The translations under genes were made by a program, and so were the position numbers. The notes beneath the pieces are model-generated. The model was not told the DNA's origin. It did no database searches and worked only from the letters and a program-made list of their open reading frames with translations. Shown piece after piece: positions 26,481 through 32,255 of a stretch of DNA of 64,000 nucleotides (position 1 is the first letter of the stretch; every line of letters starts with the position of its first letter). This stretch comes from Thermodesulfatator indicus DSM 15286 (GTDB lineage: Bacteria; Desulfobacterota; Thermodesulfobacteria; Thermodesulfobacteriales; Thermodesulfatatoraceae), in contig NC_015681.1 of the NCBI RefSeq assembly GCF_000217795.1, forward strand, positions 1,541,244-1,605,243, in the 5' to 3' direction.

Positions 26481-26718
26481 TGCAAAAACCCTACTTTCTC
26501 TGTTGGGCATAGAGCTTTCCGATGAGGAACTGGAGCAAACCCTCATCCAGGTAGCCCGACAAAGCGGCCAGCCTCTGATCGAACAAAAGATGCCGGACGG
26601 CTCCTGGCGCATCGTGGGCGTTGGCTCGATCAAGGCCATGCGGCGGTTTTATCGGCGGATAGGCATGCGGCCCAGGGTTTCTTTTAAAGACTTGCGGGAA
26701 AGGTGGATCACGCAATGA
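26473..26718 (+). CDS. Small protein sharing a C-terminal module with the primase-helicase
   Basis: An 81-residue protein beginning at the ATG at 26473, which overlaps the primase-helicase stop by eight bases and is preceded by GAGGTGG. The first half is acidic and Leu-rich (LLGIELSDEELEQTLIQVAR). Residues 45-70 (GVGSIKAMRRFYRRIG) match the last residues of the primase-helicase (GIGDIKTAQDFYRALG). Function unknown; translational coupling suggests a partner of the replication protein. Confidence 0.75.
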   Translation: MFDAKTLLSLLGIELSDEELEQTLIQVARQSGQPLIEQKMPDGSWRIVGVGSIKAMRRFYRRIGMRPRVSFKDLRERWITQ

Positions 26719-26739
26719 AAAAGCCGTGGTCCAAAGACC

Positions 26740-28437
26740 ATGGCCTGGGGGATGAAGATGAGTATGAGACTTGAAGCCGGACTTGAAACTAACCTACTGC
26801 AAAGCTCGGTTCACAGTCAAGGCCTTACCTGGTCCCTGGTGAGGCCTCGGAGTGACCTGCTGTTACGCCCCTACCAGGGGAGGGTCCTTGAGCGCATAAT
26901 GGACGCCTACCTTGATGGGCGGCAGTCGGTGGCGATCTCGCTTCCGACCGGATGCGGAAAGACCATCGTCTTCCTAGCCCTGGCCCGGGGTGTGGTTGAG
27001 GCCGGGGGCCGTGTCCTCATCATTGCTCACCGGGATGAACTTATTCGACAGCCAGCCGAGAAGCTCTCCCTGGTGTGGCCCGGAGCACCTGAGCCGGGCA
27101 TTATCAAGGCCGAGCGGTTTGAGCCGGACTGCCCCATAGTCCTGGCTTCGATCCAAACCCTATGGCGCAGGCTTGACCGCTTGCCCCATGGTTTTGACCT
27201 CCTCGTGATAGATGAGGCCCACCATGCGGCGGCGTCAACCTACCGGGAGACCCTTGACCGGCTACTTGAGCTCAACCCGGCCATGAAGATCCTGGGCGTC
27301 TCGGCGACCCTCTTCCGCAGAGACGGGGAGAGCCTCCGGGAAATCTTTGAAGAGGTAGTCTTTGAATACAGCGTCCTTGAGGCCATAGCGGATGGCTATC
27401 TTTGCGGGATTGACTATCGGGCGGTCAAGACCGGGTGTGATCTCTCCGGAGTGAGGTTTGACTATCGGGCCGGGGATTTTGCGGTCAACCAGCTGGCTCA
27501 GACCGTTAACACCCCGGAGCGGAATGAGTTTGCCGTTGAGACCTGGCTTGAACTGGCAAAAGGGCGCAAGACCATAACCTTTTGTGTGGATGTAAAGCAC
27601 GCCCGGGACCTGGCTGAGACCTTCCGGGCCTACGGTGTGGAAGCTCAGACCGTAACCGGCCAGACCCCTCTTGAAGAACGCCGGGCCATGCTCAAGGCCT
27701 TCGCCCGGGGTGAGATCCCGATCATCACGAACTGCCAGGTGTTAACCGAAGGTTTTGACGACCCGGCGGTGGACTGCCTTCTCCTCGCCCGGCCCACAGC
27801 AAGCAAGGCCCTTTATGTGCAGATGGTGGGCCGGGGGTTAAGGCTTTACCCTGGAAAGAAGGACTGTTTAGTGCTTGATTTGCTTGACAACTCAAGCCGT
27901 CACAGCCTGGTTTCCATCGCAGACCTTGATCCGAAGCTAAAGCGCCGGATTGAGCTTGAAGAGGCCGTGGGGAGGGGAAGTAGGGAGAGCGTCCAGCTAG
28001 ACCTTGCCCTCGCTTCCCAGATCCTGGGGGTGGAGGAGCGCCAGATCTTCGATCCTTCGGCTTTCTACTGGGCCCAGGGAGAACACGGTTGGGCCGCAAG
28101 CCTGGGAGACGGCCGGACGCTTTACATCCGGCGAGTCAAGAAGACCAAAAGGGAAGAGCTTTTTGTGCCTTACCTTATCGAGCAAGAAGGCATCCGGGCT
28201 CTCACTTCTCGGCCCGTGGACATCGAATTGGCTTTTGGTGTGGCTAACGGAGTGCTTCGGGATCAGGGGGCGGCAGCCCTTTACAGGCCGGACGCCTCCT
28301 GGCGGAACTACCCGCCCACGGAGAAGCAGATTGAGTTTTGTGAGCGGTGGGGCCTGCCCAGGCCCAGGACCAAGGGCGAGGGGGCAGATCTCATAACCCT
28401 GGCGATAGCCGAGTGGAATTTCAAAAAATTCAGCTGA
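26740..28437 (+). CDS. SF2 DEAH-box helicase (SSL2/RAD25-like)
   Basis: A 565-residue helicase. Visible motifs: LRPYQ (43-47), Walker A SLPTGCGKT (67-75), IIAHRDELIRQ, DEAHH (158-162), GVSATLFR near 190, TFCVDVKHARDLAETFR and the arginine-finger motif QMVGRGLR near 380. The C-terminal 150 residues are element-specific, with KQIEFCERWGLPRP near the end. Probably unwinds DNA for replication or processing of the element. ATG codons at 26740, 26752, 26758 and 26764 are all possible; no clear SD decides. Confidence 0.9.
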   Translation: MAWGMKMSMRLEAGLETNLLQSSVHSQGLTWSLVRPRSDLLLRPYQGRVLERIMDAYLDGRQSVAISLPTGCGKTIVFLALARGVVEAGGRVLIIAHRDELIRQPAEKLSLVWPGAPEPGIIKAERFEPDCPIVLASIQTLWRRLDRLPHGFDLLVIDEAHHAAASTYRETLDRLLELNPAMKILGVSATLFRRDGESLREIFEEVVFEYSVLEAIADGYLCGIDYRAVKTGCDLSGVRFDYRAGDFAVNQLAQTVNTPERNEFAVETWLELAKGRKTITFCVDVKHARDLAETFRAYGVEAQTVTGQTPLEERRAMLKAFARGEIPIITNCQVLTEGFDDPAVDCLLLARPTASKALYVQMVGRGLRLYPGKKDCLVLDLLDNSSRHSLVSIADLDPKLKRRIELEEAVGRGSRESVQLDLALASQILGVEERQIFDPSAFYWAQGEHGWAASLGDGRTLYIRRVKKTKREELFVPYLIEQEGIRALTSRPVDIELAFGVANGVLRDQGAAALYRPDASWRNYPPTEKQIEFCERWGLPRPRTKGEGADLITLAIAEWNFKKFS

Positions 28438-28514
28438 ATTCAACTGATTAGGTGGCTTTTTTGATTTCGGCCAGGCCGGAGATGTCTTTGAGCTTTTGGC
28501 TGGCGTTCAGGTTT
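28438..28514. other. Gap between the helicase and minus-strand small genes
   Basis: No convincing gene. The wider stretch 28438-28941 lacks any long ORF; it holds the two small minus-strand ORFs listed next and a divergent promoter region. A further 37-codon GTG-started basic frame on the minus strand (ending near 28451) is possible but unsupported. Confidence 0.4.
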
Positions 28515-28634
28515 CTATTCCAACTGGCCTTCTTCCGAGTGGCTACCTTGTTTTGGCGCACTTTCTTCTTTCTGTTCCCAATCAGGGCTAATCAACTCGA
28601 AACTGAATTCGCCTGGAGTGAAGTTAAGCTTCAT
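28515..28634 (-). CDS. Tiny ORF downstream of the ribbon-helix-helix gene
   Basis: A 39-residue frame starting MKLNFTPGEFSFELISPDWE and ending in a charged stretch. Its ATG (28634) overlaps the end of the ribbon-helix-helix gene by 11 bases, and GGCGGAGGAG upstream is a good ribosome site, which supports translation. No family is recognised. It could be the partner of the upstream regulator or a chance frame. Confidence 0.4.
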   Translation of the reverse strand: MKLNFTPGEFSFELISPDWEQKEESAPKQGSHSEEGQLE

Positions 28635-28797
28635 TTTTCTCCTCCGCCACTTCCCGGCCATACTTGCGGAGAAGATCCCTCATAGCCTCCTCGAGGAGGT
28701 CGTTTAGAGGCCTTTCTAACTCTACCGATAAATGTCTTATTTCTTTCAATAATTTCCGATCAAGCTTGGTGGAAAAAGGCCTACGATCTTTCCCCAT
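28624..28797 (-). CDS. Ribbon-helix-helix DNA-binding protein
   Basis: A 57-residue protein, MGKDRRPFSTKLDRKLLKEI at the start, then RHLSVELERPLNDLLEEAMRD and a basic end. This is the CopG/Arc-type pattern: a short beta-strand (RRPFSTKL), helix, turn and second helix (RPLNDLLEEAMRDLL). SD GGAGGAAAGA. It lies divergently from the small phage-like gene at 28942, with two palindromes between them, so it likely represses both promoters. It could also be an antitoxin without a recognised toxin. Confidence 0.75.
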   Translation of the reverse strand: MGKDRRPFSTKLDRKLLKEIRHLSVELERPLNDLLEEAMRDLLRKYGREVAEEKNEA

Positions 28798-28840
28798 TCT
28801 TTCCTCCTGATGAATTTATAGCCACTTTTTATCTTTTTAG

Positions 28841-28902
28841 CAAGATAGACCTACATCTTGACTAATTGTTACTATAGGCTTACTATCATCATAGCATGAT
28901 AG
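28841..28902 (+). promoter_or_regulatory. Promoter with two palindromic operators upstream of the late small genes
   Basis: TTGACT (28858-28863) and TACTAT (28881-28886) are spaced by 17 bases, a good vegetative promoter toward 28942. Two inverted repeats overlap it: CAAGAT (28841-28846) with ATCTTG (28855-28860) at the -35 side, and CTATCAT (28883-28889) with ATGATAG (28896-28902) over the -10. A dimeric repressor binding there would block transcription; the adjacent ribbon-helix-helix protein is the obvious candidate. Confidence 0.65.
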
Positions 28903-28941
28903 AAAGACTATAAGCCCCCGACAACGGAAGAGGAGGTAAAA

Positions 28942-29166
28942 ATGGCGGTAATCCACACCTGGCGAACCAAGGATGGAACCAAGACCGGCAGGTTGACTCC
29001 TCTAAAAGCTATTCAAGCCAAATGCCTGGACTGCTCTTGCTGGAGTCAAAGGGAGGTTCGTCTCTGTCCGGTAAAGCTCTGCCCCCTCTGGCCGTTCAGA
29101 ACAGAAAAAATCTACGCCCAATTCTTAGAACAAGAGGGAAGGGTTTCGGATGAGCCTTCAAAATAG
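28942..29166 (+). CDS. Small Cys-rich phage-type protein
   Basis: A 74-residue protein with the pattern AIQAKCLDCSCWSQREVRLC then PVKLCPLWPFR (Cys at 28, 31, 33, 42 and 47). Very similar small zinc-finger-like proteins are frequent in phages and prophages, where their role is unknown. Strong SD GAGGAGG, ATG start, and a regulated promoter directly upstream. First gene of the right-hand gene block of the element. Confidence 0.75.
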   Translation: MAVIHTWRTKDGTKTGRLTPLKAIQAKCLDCSCWSQREVRLCPVKLCPLWPFRTEKIYAQFLEQEGRVSDEPSK

Positions 29167-29365
29167 GCCTTCTGTGAAAATTGAAATCCTGAAACCCTTG
29201 AATACCAAGGCCTTTTTTGAAGAATTTTTGACGATCTCTTCAAACAGGTATCTACCTACCTGTTGGCGGAGATCGCCTCTCAAGTGGGCTTCTACGCTGC
29301 GGTTTTCAGGCAAAGAAGCCCATTTCTGTGAAAGGACTAAACCAAACCACCGAGGAGGAGGAACC

Positions 29366-29977
29366 ATGAAGGAGAAAGCTTTCCCCAGGTATTACAACCA
29401 GGCCCAGGCAAACCTGGCAGAGGCCCTAATCCCTTCCTTTGGGGCGGGAGAGGCCGTCGGCAGGCTTATGGTGGCTGCTGCTCGTGGCCAGCGAGCAGCC
29501 CGTGAGATCATGGCCCTGCGGGAGAAATGGGCTGAAGAGCAAGGCGAGGCCCCAGATCACCAGACCGTTAATGTCCTGGATTATCAGGGCATTTCAGGCC
29601 TTGCCCAAAACCCCATCCTCACAGACCGGGACCTTGAGGCCCTGGGGATGCTCCTCGTGCGCATCTCCGAACTCCAGGCGGGAAATGGCCTTGCCTGGGA
29701 ATTCAACCGCATTCAAACCGGAGAGTGGCTGGAACGGTTAGCCTTCAAACTAAATCTCGTCTCCGCCGCGGAGGCTGAGCCGGAGAAGATCAAGGCGCTC
29801 ATCGAGGACCTGGCTGCCGAGATCGAGCGGATCGGAAAGATCCTCTCCCAGGCCACACCCTGGGAAGAGCCGGCGAGAGAAGCCGCCTGGGAGGTGCGGA
29901 AAAGGGCTGAAGAAAGAGTAAACGACCTTATGGAAGAGATCCTTGAAAACGAAGAGGTCTCGAGGAGAAAATTATGA
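29366..29977 (+). CDS. Hypothetical 203-residue helical protein
   Basis: The ATG at 29366 behind GAGGAGGAGGAACC is the likely start; the frame is open further upstream but without family-like composition. The protein is strongly helical and charged, with an Ala/Glu-rich C-terminal half (IKALIEDLAAEIERIGKIL) that could form a coiled coil. No known domain is seen. The stop overlaps the next gene as ATGA, so both are coupled. Confidence 0.65.
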   Translation: MKEKAFPRYYNQAQANLAEALIPSFGAGEAVGRLMVAAARGQRAAREIMALREKWAEEQGEAPDHQTVNVLDYQGISGLAQNPILTDRDLEALGMLLVRISELQAGNGLAWEFNRIQTGEWLERLAFKLNLVSAAEAEPEKIKALIEDLAAEIERIGKILSQATPWEEPAREAAWEVRKRAEERVNDLMEEILENEEVSRRKL

Positions 29978-30222
29978 ACAAAAAAGAATTTCTCACCCGC
30001 CTTGCCGAGCTTGTGGAAGAGGCCGTAGATACCTACCAGGACCTTAACCGCAAGACTTCAGACCAGAAAGAAGGCCTCATCGAAGAGGCCATCTCCTGGG
30101 GAATTTGCGCTATTTATCTCATCAGGGCCGTCGAGGCCCTCATTGGAAGGAAAATTTCCATTACTCCGCTATCTCCAATTGAAGAACTGGAAAAAGTGCT
30201 TGATGAAGAGTTAAAATCTTAA
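29974..30222 (+). CDS. Hypothetical 82-residue acidic helical protein
   Basis: Starts MNKKEFLTRLAELVEEAVDT and is helical and acidic, with one hydrophobic stretch (WGICAIYLIRAVEALIG). Four-base overlap with the preceding gene. No domain recognised. Its place in the small-gene block suggests an element-specific function in late steps or regulation. Confidence 0.6.
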   Translation: MNKKEFLTRLAELVEEAVDTYQDLNRKTSDQKEGLIEEAISWGICAIYLIRAVEALIGRKISITPLSPIEELEKVLDEELKS

Positions 30223-30249
30223 GAAACAATGTGAGACGCTTGAAAAAAA

Positions 30250-30642
30250 ATGAAACCTTTGTCTCCTAAAAAGGCCAAATTCGTCGAGCTACTTTCCGGC
30301 GGGCTTTCCAACGAGCAGGCTGGAAAGAAGCTCGGCATAAGCCGGGCCACGGCCTGGCGATGGGCAAATGAGCCTGAGATCAAGGCCCGGCTTTCCGAGC
30401 TACACCAGGAGCGCCTGAAACGGGCACACGGAAGGCTCCTCTCGGCCACCGAGACTGCTATTGAGACCCTGGAGCGCCTTTGCCATCACAAATCAGGCTA
30501 CGTGGCCGTCCAGGCGGCTAGGTCTATCCTTGACTTGGTCCTTAAGCTTCACGAACATCTGGAGCTTAAAGAACGCCTGGAAGCCATAGAAAAAAGACTC
30601 AAAGAGCTTGAAGGAGAGGGCCATGTTAAGAAGAAAGCTTGA
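30250..30642 (+). CDS. Helix-turn-helix protein, terminase-small-subunit-like
   Basis: A 130-residue protein with N-terminal HTH: LSPKKAKFVELLSGGLSNEQ then AGKKLGISRATAWRWANEPE. A long helix and coiled coil follow (LELKERLEAIEKRLKELEG). This layout is that of phage phBC6A51-type HTH proteins and some small terminase subunits, which recognise packaging sites. No large terminase is present in the element, as in satellites that borrow a helper's. The assignment is tentative. Confidence 0.65.
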   Translation: MKPLSPKKAKFVELLSGGLSNEQAGKKLGISRATAWRWANEPEIKARLSELHQERLKRAHGRLLSATETAIETLERLCHHKSGYVAVQAARSILDLVLKLHEHLELKERLEAIEKRLKELEGEGHVKKKA

Positions 30643-30874
30643 TACCCTGGAGAAGAAAGTGGAGAGCCTCTCCATCGCTGAGGAGAACTACCCTTCAAAG
30701 ATTGTGGTTAACCTTCTCAGCTGTAATCATCCGAACAAGAAAGAGAGGCTTCTCTCTCATGCTGAAAGTGCAGCAGAAATCGTCATAAGGGCCGGTTGCG
30801 GAGGGGACGAGAAGGACTGCAAAAACTGCCCTTACTACGCATTCCAGGGTGTCAATCGTCTTCGATTTGGCTGA
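30623..30874 (+). CDS. Hypothetical small protein with C-terminal Cys motif
   Basis: An 83-residue protein from the ATG at 30623, behind AAGGAGAGG; it overlaps the HTH gene by 20 bases. It starts with a coiled-coil-like stretch (LRRKLDTLEKKVESLS) and ends with AGCGGDEKDCKNCPYYAF, whose Cys spacing could bind a metal. No family recognised. Confidence 0.6.
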   Translation: MLRRKLDTLEKKVESLSIAEENYPSKIVVNLLSCNHPNKKERLLSHAESAAEIVIRAGCGGDEKDCKNCPYYAFQGVNRLRFG

Positions 30875-31163
30875 CTAGCCGGGAGCTTAGCCAGCAGTAA
30901 AGAGATTTAACCGGTATGACGTAAGACCTCTGCCCAAGCTTGACATATTCCAGGTCTCCTGCCTTTAATGCCCGATAGACCAGGTCAGGATGGCGGTCTA
31001 AAACTTCTGCTATATTTACTGGCTTCCAGAACCGCTTATGGCCAAAGTTTCTCTGGAACCAGGTATCAAACCAATCAGGGATGATGATGTCTTCAGAGAA
31101 GCCCTTTTTTTGGTAGGTCTTTTTCTGAGGAGCCTTGATTTTGAGCTTGAGCCTCTTCGGCAT
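30852..31163 (-). CDS. Second excisionase-like / wing-helix protein
   Basis: ATG at 31163 gives 103 residues; TTG at 31199 is a less likely start. After a basic N terminus comes IIIPDWFDTWFQRNFG and then KPVNIAEVLDRHPDLVYRAL with KAGDLEYVKLGQRSYVIPVK, the helix-turn-helix and wing of Xis/AlpA-type proteins. It is the gene nearest the intact att site and lies opposite to the other genes, a common place for xis. Its DIIIP stretch is echoed in the 332-residue protein. Confidence 0.65.
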   Translation of the reverse strand: MPKRLKLKIKAPQKKTYQKKGFSEDIIIPDWFDTWFQRNFGHKRFWKPVNIAEVLDRHPDLVYRALKAGDLEYVKLGQRSYVIPVKSLYCWLSSRLVSQIEDD

Positions 31164-31231
31164 GAATGAATACTTATCTGCTACCTTGCCTAGGCACAAG
31201 GTAAATCATCCGGGTAAGGGGCCAATTTTCG

Positions 31232-31261
31232 CTCTCAGGTGGGGAATAGGTGGGGAAAAAT
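31232..31261. repeat. 30-bp direct repeat, right copy; candidate integrase arm-type sites
   Basis: Identical to 19562-19591 and in the same orientation, with two AGGTGGGGAA units at 31237-31246 and 31248-31257. It ends 42 bases before the right att core. The presence of the same paired sites at both ends supports a role as integrase arm sites. Confidence 0.75.
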
Positions 31262-31303
31262 GCTAGGTGAGGGAAACCCGCTTTCTGAAACCCTTGAAAT
31301 TAT

Positions 31304-31380
31304 TGGTGCCCCCGGGAGGACTCGAACCCCCAACCAACGGCTTAGAAGGCCGCTGCTCTATCCGGTTGAGCTACGGGGGC
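31304..31380 (-). tRNA. tRNA-Arg(TCT)
   Basis: On the minus strand the acceptor GCCCCCG (from 31380) pairs with CGGGGGC, followed by discriminator A and an encoded CCA. D arm GCTC/GAGC, anticodon stem GCGGC/GCCGT with loop CTTCTAA (anticodon TCT, arginine AGA), and T arm GGGGG/CCTCC with loop TTCGAGT all fold. The 3' 49 bases are the attachment site of the integrated element and remain intact after integration. Confidence 0.97.
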
Positions 31381-31430
31381 ACCTTGTATTCTTTAATTTA
31401 GCCTTTTTTTTAGGAAGGGCAAGAGTGAGT

Positions 31431-31640
31431 TTATTCTTCGATTTTGATTACCGGCTGCGGAGCCCTTATGATCTCGCGAATCTTTTCTATTTCTTCGGGA
31501 AGATCCGGATCAGCTTGGCAAACAGGGCATTGCTTGACGTGTCTTTCTATTAGCTCCATCATACGGGCCGGCGCCAGAGCGTCCTCTTTTACCATTTGAT
31601 ACCAGTCTCTGGCTAGTCTTTTAAGCCTCTGGCACTGCAT
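31431..31640 (-). CDS. Small Cys-containing protein of unknown function
   Basis: A 69-residue protein with SD GGAGAAGGT and ATG start. A helical N terminus (RLKRLARDWYQMVKEDAL) is followed by ERHVKQCPVCQADPDLPEEI. The HxxxCxxC pattern resembles the anti-sigma-type zinc finger, which suggests metal binding, but no membrane span follows. It lies just 5' of the tRNA on the same strand and belongs to the host side of the element boundary. Function unknown. Confidence 0.6.
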   Translation of the reverse strand: MQCQRLKRLARDWYQMVKEDALAPARMMELIERHVKQCPVCQADPDLPEEIEKIREIIRAPQPVIKIEE

Positions 31641-31989
31641 TTACCTTCTCCTATTCAAAGTTTACATCGTTGTGGATAATAGATTTCTTTCTTTCTGACA
31701 ACACATATCGAGCTGATTTTTGAAAAAGTAAAATCTCAAAGAAATGATTATCAAATCTTTCTAGATTTTTCTTTAAGAATTTTGGTCAGGTTTTGAAAAG
31801 TTAAAAGTGTTCAAAAGAAATGTTAAGGGGCTTTAGGAACAATTCCTATATATAATCTTATAGAGATTTTACTAAAAAATATTAAAATATTTGCTTTTTT
31901 ATATAAAGTTTTGTATTATTTCTTTTAGAAATACACCCTAATACCTCCTCTATTTTAATAACGGGCGCGCTAGTCGCGCCCCTTCTCCA
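31641..31989. other. AT-rich intergenic region with a GC hairpin
   Basis: No ORF is supported. The region is very AT-rich except for GGGCGCG (31963-31969), CTAGT and CGCGCCC (31975-31981), a stable hairpin. It is not followed by a T-run on either strand, so it is a weak terminator at best. It lies directly upstream of the promoter for the UGA-containing gene. Confidence 0.5.
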
Positions 31990-32018
31990 TTGGCAAAAAT
32001 GTCTTTTTTCTTTATATT
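31990..32018 (+). promoter_or_regulatory. Vegetative promoter of the UGA-containing small gene
   Basis: TTGGCA (31990-31995) and TATATT (32013-32018) are separated by exactly 17 bases. Transcription should start near 32025, giving a short leader with GGGAGGT ribosome site before the ATG at 32042. The same transcript probably continues into asd, which starts 16 bases after the small gene. Confidence 0.7.
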
Positions 32019-32041
32019 GCGTCTAAAATAAGGGAGGTTTT

Positions 32042-32239
32042 ATGATCAGGCTTGGGCAAAAAGTAGGTCTTAAATGTCGTAATTGTGCTGGTGAACTTTA
32101 TTTAGTTAGGACCTGACGCCGTATTGCTCTCCGTTGTGAGAGCTGTGGGAATTCTTTCAGCGTGAGGGAATATTATGACGAATTAACCCCTGAACTTGAA
32201 GAATTATTTTATAATATTCGCTGTGACCGTTTTTTATAA
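32042..32239 (+). CDS. Small dual-CxxC selenoprotein candidate with in-frame UGA (Sec25)
   Basis: A 65-codon frame runs from ATG to TAA with a single in-frame TGA at 32114-32116. Reading it as selenocysteine gives MIRLGQKVGLKCRNC, then LVRT-U-RRIALRCESCGNSF and a conserved-looking acidic end ELTPELEELFYNIRCDRFL. Cys pairs are C12/C15 and C32/C35. Nine bases after the UGA lies a hairpin with G in the second loop position, as bacterial SECIS elements require. The frame has a strong SD (GGGAGGT) and its own promoter. From memory it matches a family annotated as dual CXXC motif small (seleno)protein. A nonsense mutation is the alternative, but coding quality continues after the UGA. Function is unknown, presumably redox or metal binding. 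Confidence 0.8.
32126..32143 (+). promoter_or_regulatory. Bacterial SECIS-like hairpin after the UGA
   Basis: GCTCTC (32126-32131), loop CGTTGT (32132-32137) and GAGAGC (32138-32143) form a perfect 6-bp stem. It begins nine bases after the UGA; the conserved G of the loop is at position 17 after the codon, within the range known for bacterial SECIS elements. It would recruit SelB with Sec-tRNA. Confidence 0.75.
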
Positions 32240-32255
32240 ACTTTAGGAGGCGAAC

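Larger units (their letters stand above)
19415..31352. mobile_element. Integrated element of about 11.9 kb in the 3' end of tRNA-Arg(TCT)
   Basis: The element lies between two identical 49-bp copies of the 3' part of a tRNA-Arg gene (19415-19463 and 31304-31352). The right copy belongs to an intact tRNA, the left is only a fragment, which is the normal product of integrase-mediated insertion. Inside are a tyrosine integrase, excisionase-like proteins, a primase-polymerase/helicase, a second helicase, a toxin-antitoxin pair and small phage-like genes. Base composition is mosaic: the two large replication genes are far more GC-rich than the host, the 332-residue gene is AT-rich. No structural, large-terminase or conjugation genes were seen, which suggests a phage satellite or integrated replicon. 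Confidence 0.9.

Noticed and set aside
25308-26639. 443-codon open frame on the minus strand
   Set aside because: It runs antisense to the primase-helicase gene, has no domain, and arises from the high GC content and codon pattern of the real gene.
28452-28685. 77-codon Phe-rich plus-strand frame
   Set aside because: Composition is like a shadow of the minus-strand small genes, there is no SD, and the minus strand offers a recognisable RHH protein.
29150-29365. N-terminal extension of the 203-residue protein
   Set aside because: The extension has no conserved-looking sequence, while GAGGAGGAGGAACC precedes the ATG at 29366.
31963-31981. Intrinsic terminator
   Set aside because: The GC hairpin has no T-run on either side, so it was noted only as a structure in the intergenic region.
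32114-32116. Plain nonsense mutation in a zinc-ribbon gene
   Set aside because: The hairpin at SECIS distance with correct loop G and intact sequence after the codon fit Sec better; still listed as the alternative.
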